The notes under the pieces: generated by a model
The model's database searches: none
Told to the model about the DNA's origin: nothing
What the model saw: the letters and a program-made list of their open reading frames with translations, nothing else
Made by a program: the position numbers and the translations under genes
Source of the DNA: Thalassospira tepidiphila MCCC 1A03514
GTDB lineage: Bacteria; Pseudomonadota; Alphaproteobacteria; Rhodospirillales; Thalassospiraceae
Length of the DNA: 64,000 nt
Direction of reading: 5' to 3'
Assembly: GCF_001662875.1 (NCBI RefSeq)
Contig: NZ_JPVZ01000001.1
Coordinates: 124,001-188,000 of the forward strand
In this document: piece by piece, positions 53,138 through 63,753 of the stretch
Numbering within the stretch: position 1 is the stretch's first letter
Layout: each line of letters starts with the position of its first letter

Positions 53138-54664
53138 TTACAGCATGATGCCACGAATGGTGAAGAACAGAAGCGCGCCGAGGAAGGCACCGGCCGGAAC
53201 CGTCACCACCCACGCGGTTGCAATCGTCACCGCATAGCGACGACGCACCAGAAGACGCTTGCGCATTTTCTTCTCAGCCTTTTCGGCCTCACTCGGGTCA
53301 ATCTGACGAAGCGCTTCGATATGTTCATCGCCCTGTTCGTTTTCGGGACGATCCACCAACATAGGCGATGCAACCTTACGACGACGATGCGACAGGCTTT
53401 CACGCAGGAAACCAACCCCGAACACAGCACCAACCGCAATGTGGGTCGAACTGACCGGAAGACCCAGTGCAGATGCGACAATCACCGTAAGGGCCGCCGA
53501 CAATGCCACGGTATAGGCACGGATCGGATCAAGCTTGGTGATCTTTGATCCAACCGTCTTGATCAGTTTCGGACCAAACAGGATCAGACCGGCAGAAATA
53601 CCAAGCGCGCCGATGACCATCACCCAGATCGGGATCGGGGCCGAGGTCACGATCTGACCGCTATCAACTCCGGAAACAATGGCAGCCAGCGGACCAATCG
53701 CGTTGGCAACATCGTTCGAGCCATGCGCGAATGACAGCAGGGCTGCTGAGACAACAAGCGGAATGCGAAACAGCGATGCGATTTCCTTGCGACGGCCGGT
53801 CATGCTGGCCGAAGCACGGAAGACGGCCTTGCGGACCGGGATCACGGTCAGGAAGAACGCGGCAACACCAATGGCGATCACAACCGGTGTTTCGGCCTTC
53901 CAGATTTTCTTCACACCCTTCATCATCAGATACATCGTAAAGGCCGAGACCATAACGCCGACCAAGATCGGAACCCACTTGCGTGCAGCAGTCACGCGGT
54001 CTTCGGTGTAAAGAATGCGGAATTTGATAAAGGCCAGGAACCCGGCAGCAATCAAGCCACCCAGAACCGGCGAGATCACCCAACTTGCGGCGATTGTGCC
54101 CATGGTCGGCCAGTTCACGGCCCCGATGCCAACGGCGGCCATACCAGCCCCCATGACACCACCAACAATCGAGTGCGTGGTTGAGACCGGTGCGCCAAAC
54201 CAGGTGGCCAGGTTCAGCCAAAGGGCCGCGGCCAGAAGGGCTGCCATCATCGCCCAGACAAAGGTTTGGGCATCAGGCATCTGGGTGGGATCAATAATGC
54301 CGTTCTTGATCGTGCCGACAACATCGCCACCAGCAATGATCGCGCCGGCAGCCTCGAAGATGGCCGCAATCAAAAGGGCACCAACCATGGTCAGCGCCTT
54401 GGAACCCACCGCCGGACCAACATTGTTGGCAACGTCGTTGGCCCCGATATTCAGCGCCATATAACCACCGATAACGGCGGCGGCGATCAGGAAGCCACTT
54501 TGCGGCAGTCCGCCCATGTGAAAGGCGACAAACGCACTACAGGCAAGCAGGAAGACAAGTGCCAGACCAAGCTTCGCACTGATCGATGCTGTTTCACCCA
54601 GCCCCGCATCCATGCGTTTTTGCCACTTGAGATCCTTATCCAGAGCAGTTTTCTTTACCGACAT
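53138..54664 (-). CDS. PiT family inorganic phosphate transporter
   Basis: 508 aa with about 10-11 hydrophobic segments. The two inverted PiT signature repeats are present: GANDVANNVGPAVGSKALT in the first half and FAHGSNDVANAIGPLAAIVS in the second. A hydrophilic C-terminal loop (about 440-480) with many charges precedes the last helices. The ATG at 54664 (MSVKKTAL) is used; a TTG two codons earlier is an alternative. Low-affinity, proton- or cation-coupled phosphate uptake is the known family role. Monocistronic. Confidence 0.94.
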   Translation of the reverse strand: MSVKKTALDKDLKWQKRMDAGLGETASISAKLGLALVFLLACSAFVAFHMGGLPQSGFLIAAAVIGGYMALNIGANDVANNVGPAVGSKALTMVGALLIAAIFEAAGAIIAGGDVVGTIKNGIIDPTQMPDAQTFVWAMMAALLAAALWLNLATWFGAPVSTTHSIVGGVMGAGMAAVGIGAVNWPTMGTIAASWVISPVLGGLIAAGFLAFIKFRILYTEDRVTAARKWVPILVGVMVSAFTMYLMMKGVKKIWKAETPVVIAIGVAAFFLTVIPVRKAVFRASASMTGRRKEIASLFRIPLVVSAALLSFAHGSNDVANAIGPLAAIVSGVDSGQIVTSAPIPIWVMVIGALGISAGLILFGPKLIKTVGSKITKLDPIRAYTVALSAALTVIVASALGLPVSSTHIAVGAVFGVGFLRESLSHRRRKVASPMLVDRPENEQGDEHIEALRQIDPSEAEKAEKKMRKRLLVRRRYAVTIATAWVVTVPAGAFLGALLFFTIRGIML

Positions 54665-54780
54665 AATCAACCGTTACCATCAAAGGGAATCGACGGGCGG
54701 ATCATGTCGAAGCCGGACCTCTTTGTTAAGGTTTTTTTGCTGTTTTATGACGACCTTCGGTCAAGTCGTTGAAGATAAAG

Positions 54781-54810
54781 AAAAACGGCCCCACAAAACG
54801 GGGCCGTTTT
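54781..54810 (-). terminator. Terminator after the AsmA gene
   Basis: Read leftward: AAAACGGCCCC, loop GTTTTGT, GGGGCCGTTTT, with further T residues. Confidence 0.88.
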
Positions 54811-54834
54811 CCAACATTTTCAAGGGTTTTGATA

Positions 54835-57800
54835 TCAGCGACCGAACTGGTTCAAAAGCCCCTTCAGCAGGCCTTTGGCCGCATCCTCGGCAGAGCCGCC
54901 ACCAGAGCCACCCGTTCCCGATGAATCATTGCTTGATCCGCTGCCGCCCAGTGCCTTGTCGATCAGGTTATCGAGAACCCGAACGGCAACCTTGTCCATG
55001 CGTCCGGTGATAACCGGATCATCGATCTTGCCTTTGGCATAGACGCTGAACGGCGGCAATTCTTCGATCTTTTCAGAGAAATCGAAATCAGCCTGCGTAT
55101 CCATCACCCAGCGCGGCAAATCAAGGGTCGCATCCGCATCTGCTGTACCCACCCGCGACAGTGCTTCGACACGGGTGGTTTTGGCAATGCCGTTGGTGAT
55201 TGTCATGTCGGCTTCAAGCGATTGCATGAGATCGTTGTTGCCAACCCCTTCAACCACCATGGCCTGCGGGCCCTGACGCAGAAGTGCTTCGATATTCAGG
55301 CGCGGATCCGGCGACCGTTTATCGGCATTACTGAACCGCACATTGTTCAGAACCAGATTGGCTGTACCATTCAGGGCCGACACCAAACGGCGGGATGTAT
55401 TTCCCTGGGCATTGGCATCAAATGTCAGTCCCAATCCGCCAAGGATGGTGTCACTTGCCACCCGGATCGGCACCAGGCTTTCGATCCGCGCACTGTCCAA
55501 ACGACCGGCAAGGGCCAGTTTGGGCACATCGGTATTACGCGCATCAAAGGTGCCGTTAATCGCAAGGTCACCCTGCCCCAGAAGCCCGGTAAAGCTTGGA
55601 ATGCTGAGAAGCCCGTTAACCAACGTTGCCTTCAGGTCCGGATTGATCAGGCTATAGGTATCGAAATCAAGCTGATCCAGGGCAACCGCAATATCAGCAT
55701 CAATCGAACGAAGGGCCGAAACATCAATTACGGTGTCATCCCACGGCGTGCCGTCGCGGGCATCAACGCGGGTAACCATCGTGGTTTTCGGCAGATTGAA
55801 CGCTGCCTTGCGCGGGCCACTGCCCATACCGGGCATCAGGCTTGCGCGCTTTTCTGCTGGCAGGAACGGATCTACCACAAGCTTGCCACCCGATAGTGCG
55901 ACAGAAAGCTTGGGCTGTGCCTGTGAACCATCAAAGCGCACGTTGCCCGACGTTTCAAATGCGCCGAGGATAAGCTTCAGGCCATCGAGCGCGACATTCT
56001 GCGCATTGCCCTTCACAGTGCCGGAAACCGCCAGTCGGCCAAGATTGCCCGATGGTGTGTAGGTGGGTGCCAAAAGCTCCAGCGCACGGTTCAGGCTGGA
56101 TGCCTGGACAGCAAGCTTGCCATCAATGCCCGGATTGCTGCCCAGCATCTCTGAAACAACACCATCAAGCGCAACCTGCAACAGCGGGTTGGACACATCA
56201 AGCGCAACCGTCGGTCCGGTGACCGGGCCATTCAGATCCAGATTTGCCTGAACACTCTTGTAACTGCTGGCCGGTGCCGGAAGGGTAATGCCGGTCAGCT
56301 TCGCCAGCGGCTCCAGCGTTTTGGCGGTGATACGCACGGACAAATTATCAAACGCCGGAACATCGGCCGAACCGTTGAATGCGCCCTTTGCACTGGCGCC
56401 AAGGCCTGCTGCATCGGCAACCGCAAAATTGGTCAGGGTAATGTTCGGACCATTGAGGCTGCCATCAATTGAAATGCCACGCACCGACACGCCAGAGGAG
56501 ATGATCTCATCAGCGGCCAGTCGGTAATTGGCGGCCATGCCTTCAAGGGGTGCCAGCGCATCCTTGATGATCTTGACCATATCCTGCTTGGCAGCAGACG
56601 TGTTGCCCGCATCCGATGAAGATGATGCAGCACCGGTCGATGTATTGCCGCCCGCCTCAGAAGTCATAGAGACGGAAACGTCCGCATCCGGCGCAGCTGC
56701 GATATACTGATCAAGGTTGATCCGGTCGAGCTTCAGACCAATGCCCAAGGCAGGCAGGCCCGATCCACCAAGATTGGCAACAACAGCCCCGCGAATGGCG
56801 GTATCATCGACGCGAAGATCAAGATCGGAAATATTGAGTTGTTCGGATGTGCCCTTGATCCCGCCGGTCAAGGAGAACCGGCGAAGACGGTCGGCACGAA
56901 TGCCGTCGACATCGACACCCAACCAACGCATGACCGCACGAATGTTTTCGGACGCCACCTCATAACTAAGTGCGGCACTCAAGTCCGGCGTATTACCGGA
57001 AATGCTGCCAAAGACAGATACATCTGTCCCGCCGGGAAGACCGGCAGAAACTTCGTTCAGCGTGATCTTGCTATTGGCGATTGCCGCATTGATCCGCGCA
57101 TTATGGACCGGCGTCTGGTTATAGATCAGGGTTTCAACTTCGAAATCAATCGACGCCTTCAGATCCGCCGGGATCGCCGGTGCATTGGCAGCACCGTTTT
57201 TCTTGACCGAGCTTTGCGACGGGATCGATTGTGCGCCACCTGTTGCGTCGCTTGATGCTTCCGGCGCGCTGTTGGCGTCACTGGACGCAGGCGATGCGCC
57301 TGTATTGCCCATATCGGCCAGAACAAGGATGCTATCAAGATCAAGCTGATTGAAGCGAAGCGCGACATCGGCATTGAGGCTCGGTTCCTGATCAATGGCA
57401 ATCGCGCCAGACCCGCGGGTTTCACCAAACCGGATCGAAAGATCATTGAGCGTCACCGATTTGGCATTGGCCGTGATGTGCCCGCCAAGATCAAACGGCT
57501 TGGCCGCTATATCGGGAATGTCGGCATCGTCGCCTGCAATCCGAAGGGCGGCTTCGCGCAGGTCATCGAAATTGCCATCAATCTCGCCGTCGAAACCGGG
57601 GTTATCCGTTGAAAGATCGACACGTCCGGCAACGGTGACACCGCCGTCGACCTCGTCAATGCCCAGTTTCAGGCTGACCGGGAACGGTGCAGTCTGGCTG
57701 ATCTGCCCGACATTCATCGCAAATGTCAGCGGAATACCGCGATAGAAAACATACCCTTCACCCTCCATCGGGCCATTCAGGGTCTCTGCCGATATACCAA

Positions 57801-58413
57801 GGGTAAGCCCCTCGATCCGTTCTTCGGAGCCCGGCGCGCGATAGATGATGGTCGCGTTTTCAATTTCCAGACGGTCGACCTGAATGGTGCTGGCGAAATC
57901 ACTGTCGGTGCTCTCAGCCGCATCAGCCGTGCCCTCGGCACTCTCGGTTGGTGCCGGTGTGCTTTCAGTACCCGTACCCGGCGTGCTGATTGTTCCCGCG
58001 TCCGGGCCGGAACGTGCGGCCTGCGCTGGATCAAATACCAGATTGTTCGAACCATCTTCAAAGGTCTCAATCGCGATCACCGGATTGATCAGGCTGACTT
58101 CGGTCACCTGTACATTGCCGGTCAAAAGCGGCATCAGCGCAACGGAAACCCGGACCTCGTCAATCGACACCATTTCGGCATCCTGTGCGCCCGGTACATT
58201 GCCAAGGCTGACATCCGTTGCCGACAGGGATGGTGACGGGATCAGCGACATCGACAAATCGCCCGCAAGATCAAGCTCCCGTCCGGTCGCCTCGCGAACA
58301 GCCTGGCTGACCTCGGCCTTATAGCCATTCCAGTCAATCAATGACGGAATGATCAGCAACGCGGCAACAAGAACCACGAGAAGTGCACCAATTGCGACAA
58401 GGATTTTTTTCAA
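54835..58413 (-). CDS. Large AsmA-family envelope protein
   Basis: 1192 aa. Residues 1-24 (KKILVAIGALLVVLVAALLI) form one N-terminal inner-membrane anchor; the rest is a long periplasmic beta-rich chain with the AsmA start IDWNGYKAEVSQAVREATGR and the C-terminal AsmA_2 region. Members bridge inner and outer membranes and affect lipid traffic. The start is TTG: GGAG lies nine bases upstream and no nearby ATG retains the anchor. The C-terminus has a Gly/Ser run (SGSSNDSSGTGGSGGGS) of low complexity. Several Ser/Thr/Pro-rich linkers occur (about 130-170 and 370-410). Confidence 0.92.
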   Translation of the reverse strand: MKKILVAIGALLVVLVAALLIIPSLIDWNGYKAEVSQAVREATGRELDLAGDLSMSLIPSPSLSATDVSLGNVPGAQDAEMVSIDEVRVSVALMPLLTGNVQVTEVSLINPVIAIETFEDGSNNLVFDPAQAARSGPDAGTISTPGTGTESTPAPTESAEGTADAAESTDSDFASTIQVDRLEIENATIIYRAPGSEERIEGLTLGISAETLNGPMEGEGYVFYRGIPLTFAMNVGQISQTAPFPVSLKLGIDEVDGGVTVAGRVDLSTDNPGFDGEIDGNFDDLREAALRIAGDDADIPDIAAKPFDLGGHITANAKSVTLNDLSIRFGETRGSGAIAIDQEPSLNADVALRFNQLDLDSILVLADMGNTGASPASSDANSAPEASSDATGGAQSIPSQSSVKKNGAANAPAIPADLKASIDFEVETLIYNQTPVHNARINAAIANSKITLNEVSAGLPGGTDVSVFGSISGNTPDLSAALSYEVASENIRAVMRWLGVDVDGIRADRLRRFSLTGGIKGTSEQLNISDLDLRVDDTAIRGAVVANLGGSGLPALGIGLKLDRINLDQYIAAAPDADVSVSMTSEAGGNTSTGAASSSSDAGNTSAAKQDMVKIIKDALAPLEGMAANYRLAADEIISSGVSVRGISIDGSLNGPNITLTNFAVADAAGLGASAKGAFNGSADVPAFDNLSVRITAKTLEPLAKLTGITLPAPASSYKSVQANLDLNGPVTGPTVALDVSNPLLQVALDGVVSEMLGSNPGIDGKLAVQASSLNRALELLAPTYTPSGNLGRLAVSGTVKGNAQNVALDGLKLILGAFETSGNVRFDGSQAQPKLSVALSGGKLVVDPFLPAEKRASLMPGMGSGPRKAAFNLPKTTMVTRVDARDGTPWDDTVIDVSALRSIDADIAVALDQLDFDTYSLINPDLKATLVNGLLSIPSFTGLLGQGDLAINGTFDARNTDVPKLALAGRLDSARIESLVPIRVASDTILGGLGLTFDANAQGNTSRRLVSALNGTANLVLNNVRFSNADKRSPDPRLNIEALLRQGPQAMVVEGVGNNDLMQSLEADMTITNGIAKTTRVEALSRVGTADADATLDLPRWVMDTQADFDFSEKIEELPPFSVYAKGKIDDPVITGRMDKVAVRVLDNLIDKALGGSGSSNDSSGTGGSGGGSAEDAAKGLLKGLLNQFGR

Positions 58414-58880
58414 CAGTCAGGCTCCGCTAGATCGCATGGTCGCCCCGCCAAAAAAAGGCTGCGACCCACAAAGGTTTGATTTCTTGTTCGAAAGCATAAG
58501 GCTCGTGATGACTCTCGCAACAGAAAATGGCCAAAGATTAAAGCTAATTTCAGGCAAGCTTGATCCATCCGTAACGCCGGGATCGTGCGATGAGTTCCAT
58601 CGGCACCATCTTCATGTGTGTCAAAGCAGGGCTTTGATCAAGCATCCGGCAGATATTGCACTGTTTTGAAACATTAAAAATAGAACCGGAATACCCGGAA
58701 AGAAAACCTTTAACGCCATTTGCGAATTTACCAAACGGCGAAATACGTAGTTTAAAATCAATTGGATGGTGGAAATCGGCCTCCGAAATGATACATTTTA
58801 TAAAACAGAAAAAGAATTCAATCCTGACTTTCATTCCACCCGGATGATCGTTGTACGCAATCGCGACAGGGAGGATTAAA
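58414..58880. other. Divergent intergenic region
   Basis: 467 bp between the AsmA gene (leftward) and the DUF2189 gene (rightward). Markedly AT-rich in its right half. AGGGAGG just before 58881 is the ribosome site of the DUF2189 gene. No gene, RNA fold or box pair could be supported. Confidence 0.5.
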
Positions 58881-59717
58881 ATGACCGATACAATAATCGA
58901 AACGCCGGAAAAAGCGGTCGACGCCGGTCAACGCGGAATCGTTGTACGCACCATCACCACCGACCAATCAGGCGCCTGGCTGCAAGCAGGTTGGCGCGAT
59001 TTCAAACGAACCCCGGCCATCGGCCTCACCTATGGGGCGTTTTGCACCATTGCCGGTTGGCTGATCGTGCTCAGCATTTTCCGTTCTGGCGAACCTTATC
59101 TGACCTTGCCGCTTGCGGCGGGCTTTATGCTTTTGGCACCTGTGCTTGCGGTTGGACTTTATGAAACCAGTCGCCGACTTGAGATGGGCGAAAACGTTAC
59201 CCTGTGGCACAGCCTTAATGGTTTTCGTCGCAATCCCGGCCAAATCGGTGCCATCGGTGTTTTACTGATGCTGTTCTTTTTGGCGTGGACGCGCATTGCG
59301 ATGTTGCTTTTTGCGCTGTTTTACAACGGCACCATGCCGTCGCTTGATGTTCTGGTCTGGCAAACCTTCTTCTCGCGCGATGCGATCACCTTCCTGATTA
59401 CCGGCGGTTTGCTGGGTGGTGTGTTGGCGGTGATTGCCTTTGCGGTATCGGTGGTATCGATCCCGCTTCTGGTTGATCGCGATGTCGATGTGATTACCGC
59501 CGTTATCATCAGCGTTTCGGCGTTTCGCAAAAACTGGAAGGTTTTGATTGGCTGGGGGGCCGTGATTGCCATCCTGTCTGCTTGCGGGATGGTCGTCTTC
59601 CTGTTCGGGCTTGCCATCACGATGCCGCTTCTGGGCTTTTCAAGCTGGCATGCCTATCGCGGGATCATCGATGAAAGTCAGGCCGATGTCGCCCGCCTGC
59701 GCCGTCAGGTTCCCTGA
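58881..59717 (+). CDS. DUF2189 integral membrane protein
   Basis: 278 aa, six or so hydrophobic segments from about residue 48 to 258. DUF2189 features: GWRDFKRTPAIGLTYGAFCT and an FMLLAPVLAVGLYETSRRLE stretch. Inner-membrane protein of unknown role. The ATG at 58881 has a perfect AGGGAGG; the ten earlier open codons are dismissed. Ends with its own terminator. Confidence 0.9.
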   Translation: MTDTIIETPEKAVDAGQRGIVVRTITTDQSGAWLQAGWRDFKRTPAIGLTYGAFCTIAGWLIVLSIFRSGEPYLTLPLAAGFMLLAPVLAVGLYETSRRLEMGENVTLWHSLNGFRRNPGQIGAIGVLLMLFFLAWTRIAMLLFALFYNGTMPSLDVLVWQTFFSRDAITFLITGGLLGGVLAVIAFAVSVVSIPLLVDRDVDVITAVIISVSAFRKNWKVLIGWGAVIAILSACGMVVFLFGLAITMPLLGFSSWHAYRGIIDESQADVARLRRQVP

Positions 59718-59741
59718 ACATCTCCCTGCTAACTGATCTGT

Positions 59742-59773
59742 AAACGCCGCCCTTGGAACGGGCGGCGTTTTTT
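59742..59773 (+). terminator. Terminator after the DUF2189 gene
   Basis: AAACGCCGCCC, seven-base loop, GGGCGGCGTTT followed by TTT. Confidence 0.9.
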
Positions 59774-59989
59774 GTTGCGCAAATAATTTGCGGGGCACCG
59801 ATGCATGCATGGGAACAAATATCGCGACCAGCAGTTTAAGCTTTGTGGCGATTGACCTGCGTATAAGGCAGCGAGATATCGATCACGCATCCGCAAACTT
59901 CACTGGCGTCGTTGCCATAAATTGTCCAAGATCAGTCGGCAACAGATCAGCATCTGGCAACCATCTGCATTTACGAGTTATTTTTGATC

Positions 59990-61078
59990 ATGCATCAAGC
60001 CCGTGCGCTCCGCCACGTTATCGCCGTTTCCGCGTCCCTGTTCGCGCTGCTTGCGGGTACCCAAGGAGCTTTTGCGCAAACCAATACGGCCGATGGCCCG
60101 CAATCGACCCGGACCCCGGATGACAAGTGGGGTGTGTCGCTGTCAGTTGAAAACGATCTGTTCACGCCGACAAACAGTGACCAGCATTACACCAACGGTG
60201 TGCGGCTTGCCTTTATCTCGCCCGAAGACGATGCCCCGGCGAGCTTTCTGAACGTTGCCAAGAAAGTCCCGTTCTTCGCATCCGAAGGGCGCATTCGCAC
60301 CAGCTATTCGCTGGGCCAGACCATGTACACGCCAGACGACATCACGATTGCGGAAAATCAGCCCAATGACCGCCCATGGGCAGGCATGCTGTATGGCACG
60401 GCCGGGCTTTTGTCGGATACCGGCCTGCAGAAAAATGGGACGGATAGTAATTATTCGCGCATTGATACGCTGGAACTGACCCTTGGCGTGGTTGGTCCGG
60501 CTTCCCTTGCCGATGAAACGCAATCCTTTGTCCATAAACAAATCAATAGCCCCCACCCCGAAGGCTGGGACAATCAGATCAAGAACGAACCGATCATCGG
60601 CCTGACCTATGAACGGAAATATCGTGGCTGGTTCGAAGCAGACCTTTTGGGTGTCGAATTTGATGCCACCCCACACGGAGCAGTGACGCTGGGCAACGCC
60701 TTTACCAATGCGGAACTGGGCACGATGTTCCGGATGGGCTTTGACCTGCCGGCGGATTACGGCCCGCCGCGCATCCGCCCAAGCCTGCCGGGATCGGATT
60801 TCTTTGTCCCCGACACCGATGGCTTCCCGCTAAGCGGTTATGTCTTTGCCGGTTTTGCCGGGCGCTATGTCGCACGCGACATCACCCTTGATGGCAACAC
60901 CTTTGCCGACAGTGCATCGGTCGATAAGGAGCCATGGGTTGGCGATTTGCAGATCGGTCTTGCCGTGATCATCGGCCAGGCGCGCCTGACCTACACCCAT
61001 GTTTATCGCACCCCGGAATTCACCGCCCAAAGCGGGGCGGACCAGTTCGGGTCGCTTTCGCTTTCCTTCCGGTTCTGA
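59990..61078 (+). CDS. LpxR-like lipid A 3'-O-deacylase (DUF2219)
   Basis: 362 aa from the ATG at 59990 (a TTG two codons earlier is less likely). Signal peptide about 1-28 (cut near GAFA). LpxR family outer-membrane beta-barrel: SVENDLFTPTNSDQHYTNGV contains the Asn55-Asp56 pair of the active site, and DRPWAGMLYG, the ELTLGVVGP strand and the LSLSFRF C-terminal Phe fit the family. Known members remove the 3' acyl chains of lipid A with calcium. It could modify the cell surface together with the glycan cluster in this window. Confidence 0.87.
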   Translation: MHQARALRHVIAVSASLFALLAGTQGAFAQTNTADGPQSTRTPDDKWGVSLSVENDLFTPTNSDQHYTNGVRLAFISPEDDAPASFLNVAKKVPFFASEGRIRTSYSLGQTMYTPDDITIAENQPNDRPWAGMLYGTAGLLSDTGLQKNGTDSNYSRIDTLELTLGVVGPASLADETQSFVHKQINSPHPEGWDNQIKNEPIIGLTYERKYRGWFEADLLGVEFDATPHGAVTLGNAFTNAELGTMFRMGFDLPADYGPPRIRPSLPGSDFFVPDTDGFPLSGYVFAGFAGRYVARDITLDGNTFADSASVDKEPWVGDLQIGLAVIIGQARLTYTHVYRTPEFTAQSGADQFGSLSLSFRF

Positions 61079-61088
61079 TCCGAAAACA

Positions 61089-61114
61089 AAAACGGGGCCA
61101 AATGGCCCCGTTTT
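61089..61114. terminator. Bidirectional terminator
   Basis: AAAACGGGGCCA, loop AA, TGGCCCCGTTTT between the LpxR-like gene and the convergent dehydrogenase gene. Works in both directions. Confidence 0.9.
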
Positions 61115-61144
61115 CAATGAGATATCCCTATTGGTCTGATGATA

Positions 61145-62548
61145 TCAAAGACCCGGGATCAGCTTGCCCGGATTCATCAGACCTTTGGGATCAAGCGCGT
61201 TTTTGATCGCCCGCATGACGGCAATGGTGTCTTCACCATGCTCGGTCACCATGAAATCAAGCTTGCCATAACCAATGCCATGTTCGCCGGTGCAGGTGCC
61301 ACCAAGTTTAAGCGCCCGTTCGACCATGCGTTTGTGCAGACGGTTGGCTTCTTCCATCTGGGCCGGATCCTCGGGATCCAGCAGGATCAGGGTGTGGAAG
61401 TTGCCATCACCAACATGACCGATGATCGTGCAGGTCAGCGGACTGGCATCGCAATCAGCACGGGTTTCGGAAATCGCCTCTGCCAGCTTTGAAATCGGCA
61501 CACAGACATCGGTCGGCATGCCGGCCTTGCCCGGTTCAAGCTGAAGCGACGCGTAATAGGCCTTGTGGCGCGCGGCCCAAAGCTTGTTGCGGTCTTCCTG
61601 GCGGGTGGCCCACTGGAATTCCTCGGCACCAAATTCCTCGGCAACTGATTGCACGAATTCGGCCTGTTCCTTCACACCGGCTTCGGTGCCATGGAATTCA
61701 AAGAACAGGGTCGGGGCTTCCTTGTGATCCAGCTTGGAATAGTTATTCACTGCACGGACCTGCAACGGATCAAGGAACTCGATACGGGCGACCGGAATAC
61801 CGGCCTGAATGGTCAGGATGACGGTATTAACCGCATCTTCCACCGTCGGGAAAGCACAGACGGCGGCCGACATCGCCTCTGGGATACCATACAGCTTCAG
61901 GCCGATTTCGGTAATGACACCCAGCGTCCCTTCGGAACCAACGAACAGACGGGTCAGGTCATAACCCGCCGATGATTTACGCGCGCGGTTGGCCGTTTTG
62001 ATGATTTTACCATCCGGGGTCACGACGGTCAGGCTAAGGACGTTTTCACGCATGGTGCCATACCGCACGGCGTTGGTGCCCGAGGCACGGGTCGCGGTCA
62101 TGCCCCCGATGGAGGCATTGGCCCCCGGATCAATCGGGAAGAACAACCCGGTATCACGCAGATGATCATTAAGCTGTTCACGGGTCACACCGGCCTGAAC
62201 GCGGCAATCAAGATCCTCGTTATTAACTTCAAGGATGTTGTTCATCTGTGAAACGTCAATACAGATGCCACCACGCAGGGCGGCAACATGCCCTTCAAGC
62301 GACGATCCGGTACCAAACGGCACAATCGGTACTTCGTGCGCAGCACAGAGCTTGACCACCTCGGCCACTTCCTCGGTCGAGTGGGCAAAGACCACCGCAT
62401 CGGGTGGCGATGCTTCATGCCAGCTTTCGTCCTTGCCATGTTGTTCAAGCACGGATGTGGCCGTTGAAAGCCGATCACCAAGCATTTCGCGCAAGGCGTT
62501 GATCAGACTTTCCGGGGTTTCGATACGTTCATATTCACGAACTGACAT
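61145..62548 (-). CDS. FAD-linked D-2-hydroxyacid (D-lactate type) dehydrogenase
   Basis: 467 aa. FAD PP-loop PFGTGSSLEGHVAALRGGIC near 78-97 and the substrate-side PGANASIGGMTATRASGTNA; C-terminal FAD-oxidase domain ends GEHGIGYGKLDFMVTEHGED. This arrangement matches mitochondrial-type LDHD and GlcD-like flavoproteins, which pass electrons to cytochrome or quinone. Monocistronic. D-lactate is the best guess; 2-hydroxyacids such as glycolate or D-2-hydroxyglutarate are possible. Confidence 0.9.
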   Translation of the reverse strand: MSVREYERIETPESLINALREMLGDRLSTATSVLEQHGKDESWHEASPPDAVVFAHSTEEVAEVVKLCAAHEVPIVPFGTGSSLEGHVAALRGGICIDVSQMNNILEVNNEDLDCRVQAGVTREQLNDHLRDTGLFFPIDPGANASIGGMTATRASGTNAVRYGTMRENVLSLTVVTPDGKIIKTANRARKSSAGYDLTRLFVGSEGTLGVITEIGLKLYGIPEAMSAAVCAFPTVEDAVNTVILTIQAGIPVARIEFLDPLQVRAVNNYSKLDHKEAPTLFFEFHGTEAGVKEQAEFVQSVAEEFGAEEFQWATRQEDRNKLWAARHKAYYASLQLEPGKAGMPTDVCVPISKLAEAISETRADCDASPLTCTIIGHVGDGNFHTLILLDPEDPAQMEEANRLHKRMVERALKLGGTCTGEHGIGYGKLDFMVTEHGEDTIAVMRAIKNALDPKGLMNPGKLIPGL

Positions 62549-62823
62549 GATTTTACTCTTTCGGCCTGTGTGGTCCTGATGGCGGCTGTCGCTTCCCGGT
62601 GCGCCTCATATCTGTGGGGAAGACAGCACCGGACAGAAATTTGGCAAACACCCTACGCCGAGATGCCCGAAATTGGTATTACCTTTTGCCAAAACTTTGC
62701 AAAAATTCTCACGGTCGGGATCTGCAAAGGATGCAGAGATATCGCGCAGGCCCAAGTTCTGGCGATATCTCCACCCGTTTTTGACAGCATGAAATGGCAT
62801 CGGATTACGCAGGGCCCGATGCC

Positions 62824-63531
62824 CTAGCCCTTGTTGCGATCCTGTGGCAGGGCGGCGGCAATCCGGTCCGCCAGACGTGCGAAGGGCAGACTTTGCAGCC
62901 AGACCGTCCCCGGCCCTTCCAGGGTCGTGACGAACAGACCTTCGCCGCCAAACAGCGCGTTGGTGAACCCGCCGACAAACTTGATCGAATAATCAACCGA
63001 TGGCGTCATCGCGACCAATGCACCGGTATCCACCCGAAGCGTCTGGCCCGGCTTAAGGTCCTTGCGAATAATCGTGCCGCCCGCATGCATGAAGGCCAGG
63101 CCATCGCCGCTCAGACGTTGAAGGATAAAGCCCTCGCCGCCGAAAAGACCTGCGCCGAGCTTTTTGGAAAAGGCGATATCAATATCAATGCCCGATGCCG
63201 CACAGAGAAACGCATCCTTCTGACAGATAATCTCGCCACCATGTTCACCCAGATCAAGCGGCACCACCTTGCCCGGATAGGGGGCAGCAAAGGCAACATG
63301 CCCCTTGCCCGATCCTTCATGGACGAAGCTTGTTATAAAGAACCCCTCGCCCGTCAGCATGCGCTTGAAGCCGGAAAACAGCCCGCCGCCGGTACCGGTC
63401 TGCATGGCGATGCCATCGCTCATATACATCATGGCCCCGGCTTCTGCCCGGACGCCTTCGCCCGGATCGAGTTCGATTTCAACCAGCTGCATCTCTTCGC
63501 CATGGATCGTATAATCGATCACGTCTGCCAT
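62824..63531 (-). CDS. TIGR00266/AIM24 family protein
   Basis: 235 aa. The AIM24 fold is plain: [40 protein letters not shown], then [20 protein letters not shown] and [20 protein letters not shown] trimeric beta-helix-like cytoplasmic protein of unknown function. ATG start. Monocistronic. Confidence 0.93.
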   Translation of the reverse strand: MADVIDYTIHGEEMQLVEIELDPGEGVRAEAGAMMYMSDGIAMQTGTGGGLFSGFKRMLTGEGFFITSFVHEGSGKGHVAFAAPYPGKVVPLDLGEHGGEIICQKDAFLCAASGIDIDIAFSKKLGAGLFGGEGFILQRLSGDGLAFMHAGGTIIRKDLKPGQTLRVDTGALVAMTPSVDYSIKFVGGFTNALFGGEGLFVTTLEGPGTVWLQSLPFARLADRIAAALPQDRNKG

Positions 63532-63753
63532 CTGGGCGTCTCCTGTTTTTCTGAATTAACCGTGCTTTACGGCCAAGTTTGGAACCTCGCGGTTTCAATC
63601 GCAAGAAAAAGGGGCGAAAACACGACAAGCGCACCCAAACCCAGCGAAGACCCTCAATTTTGCAGAACTATACGTGAGACTGAAACACCATCGTCAAGAT
63701 GTTGAAGTGAAAGCATTTTGTTAAGAGGTTTCGTATAGTCCTAATAATACCAA

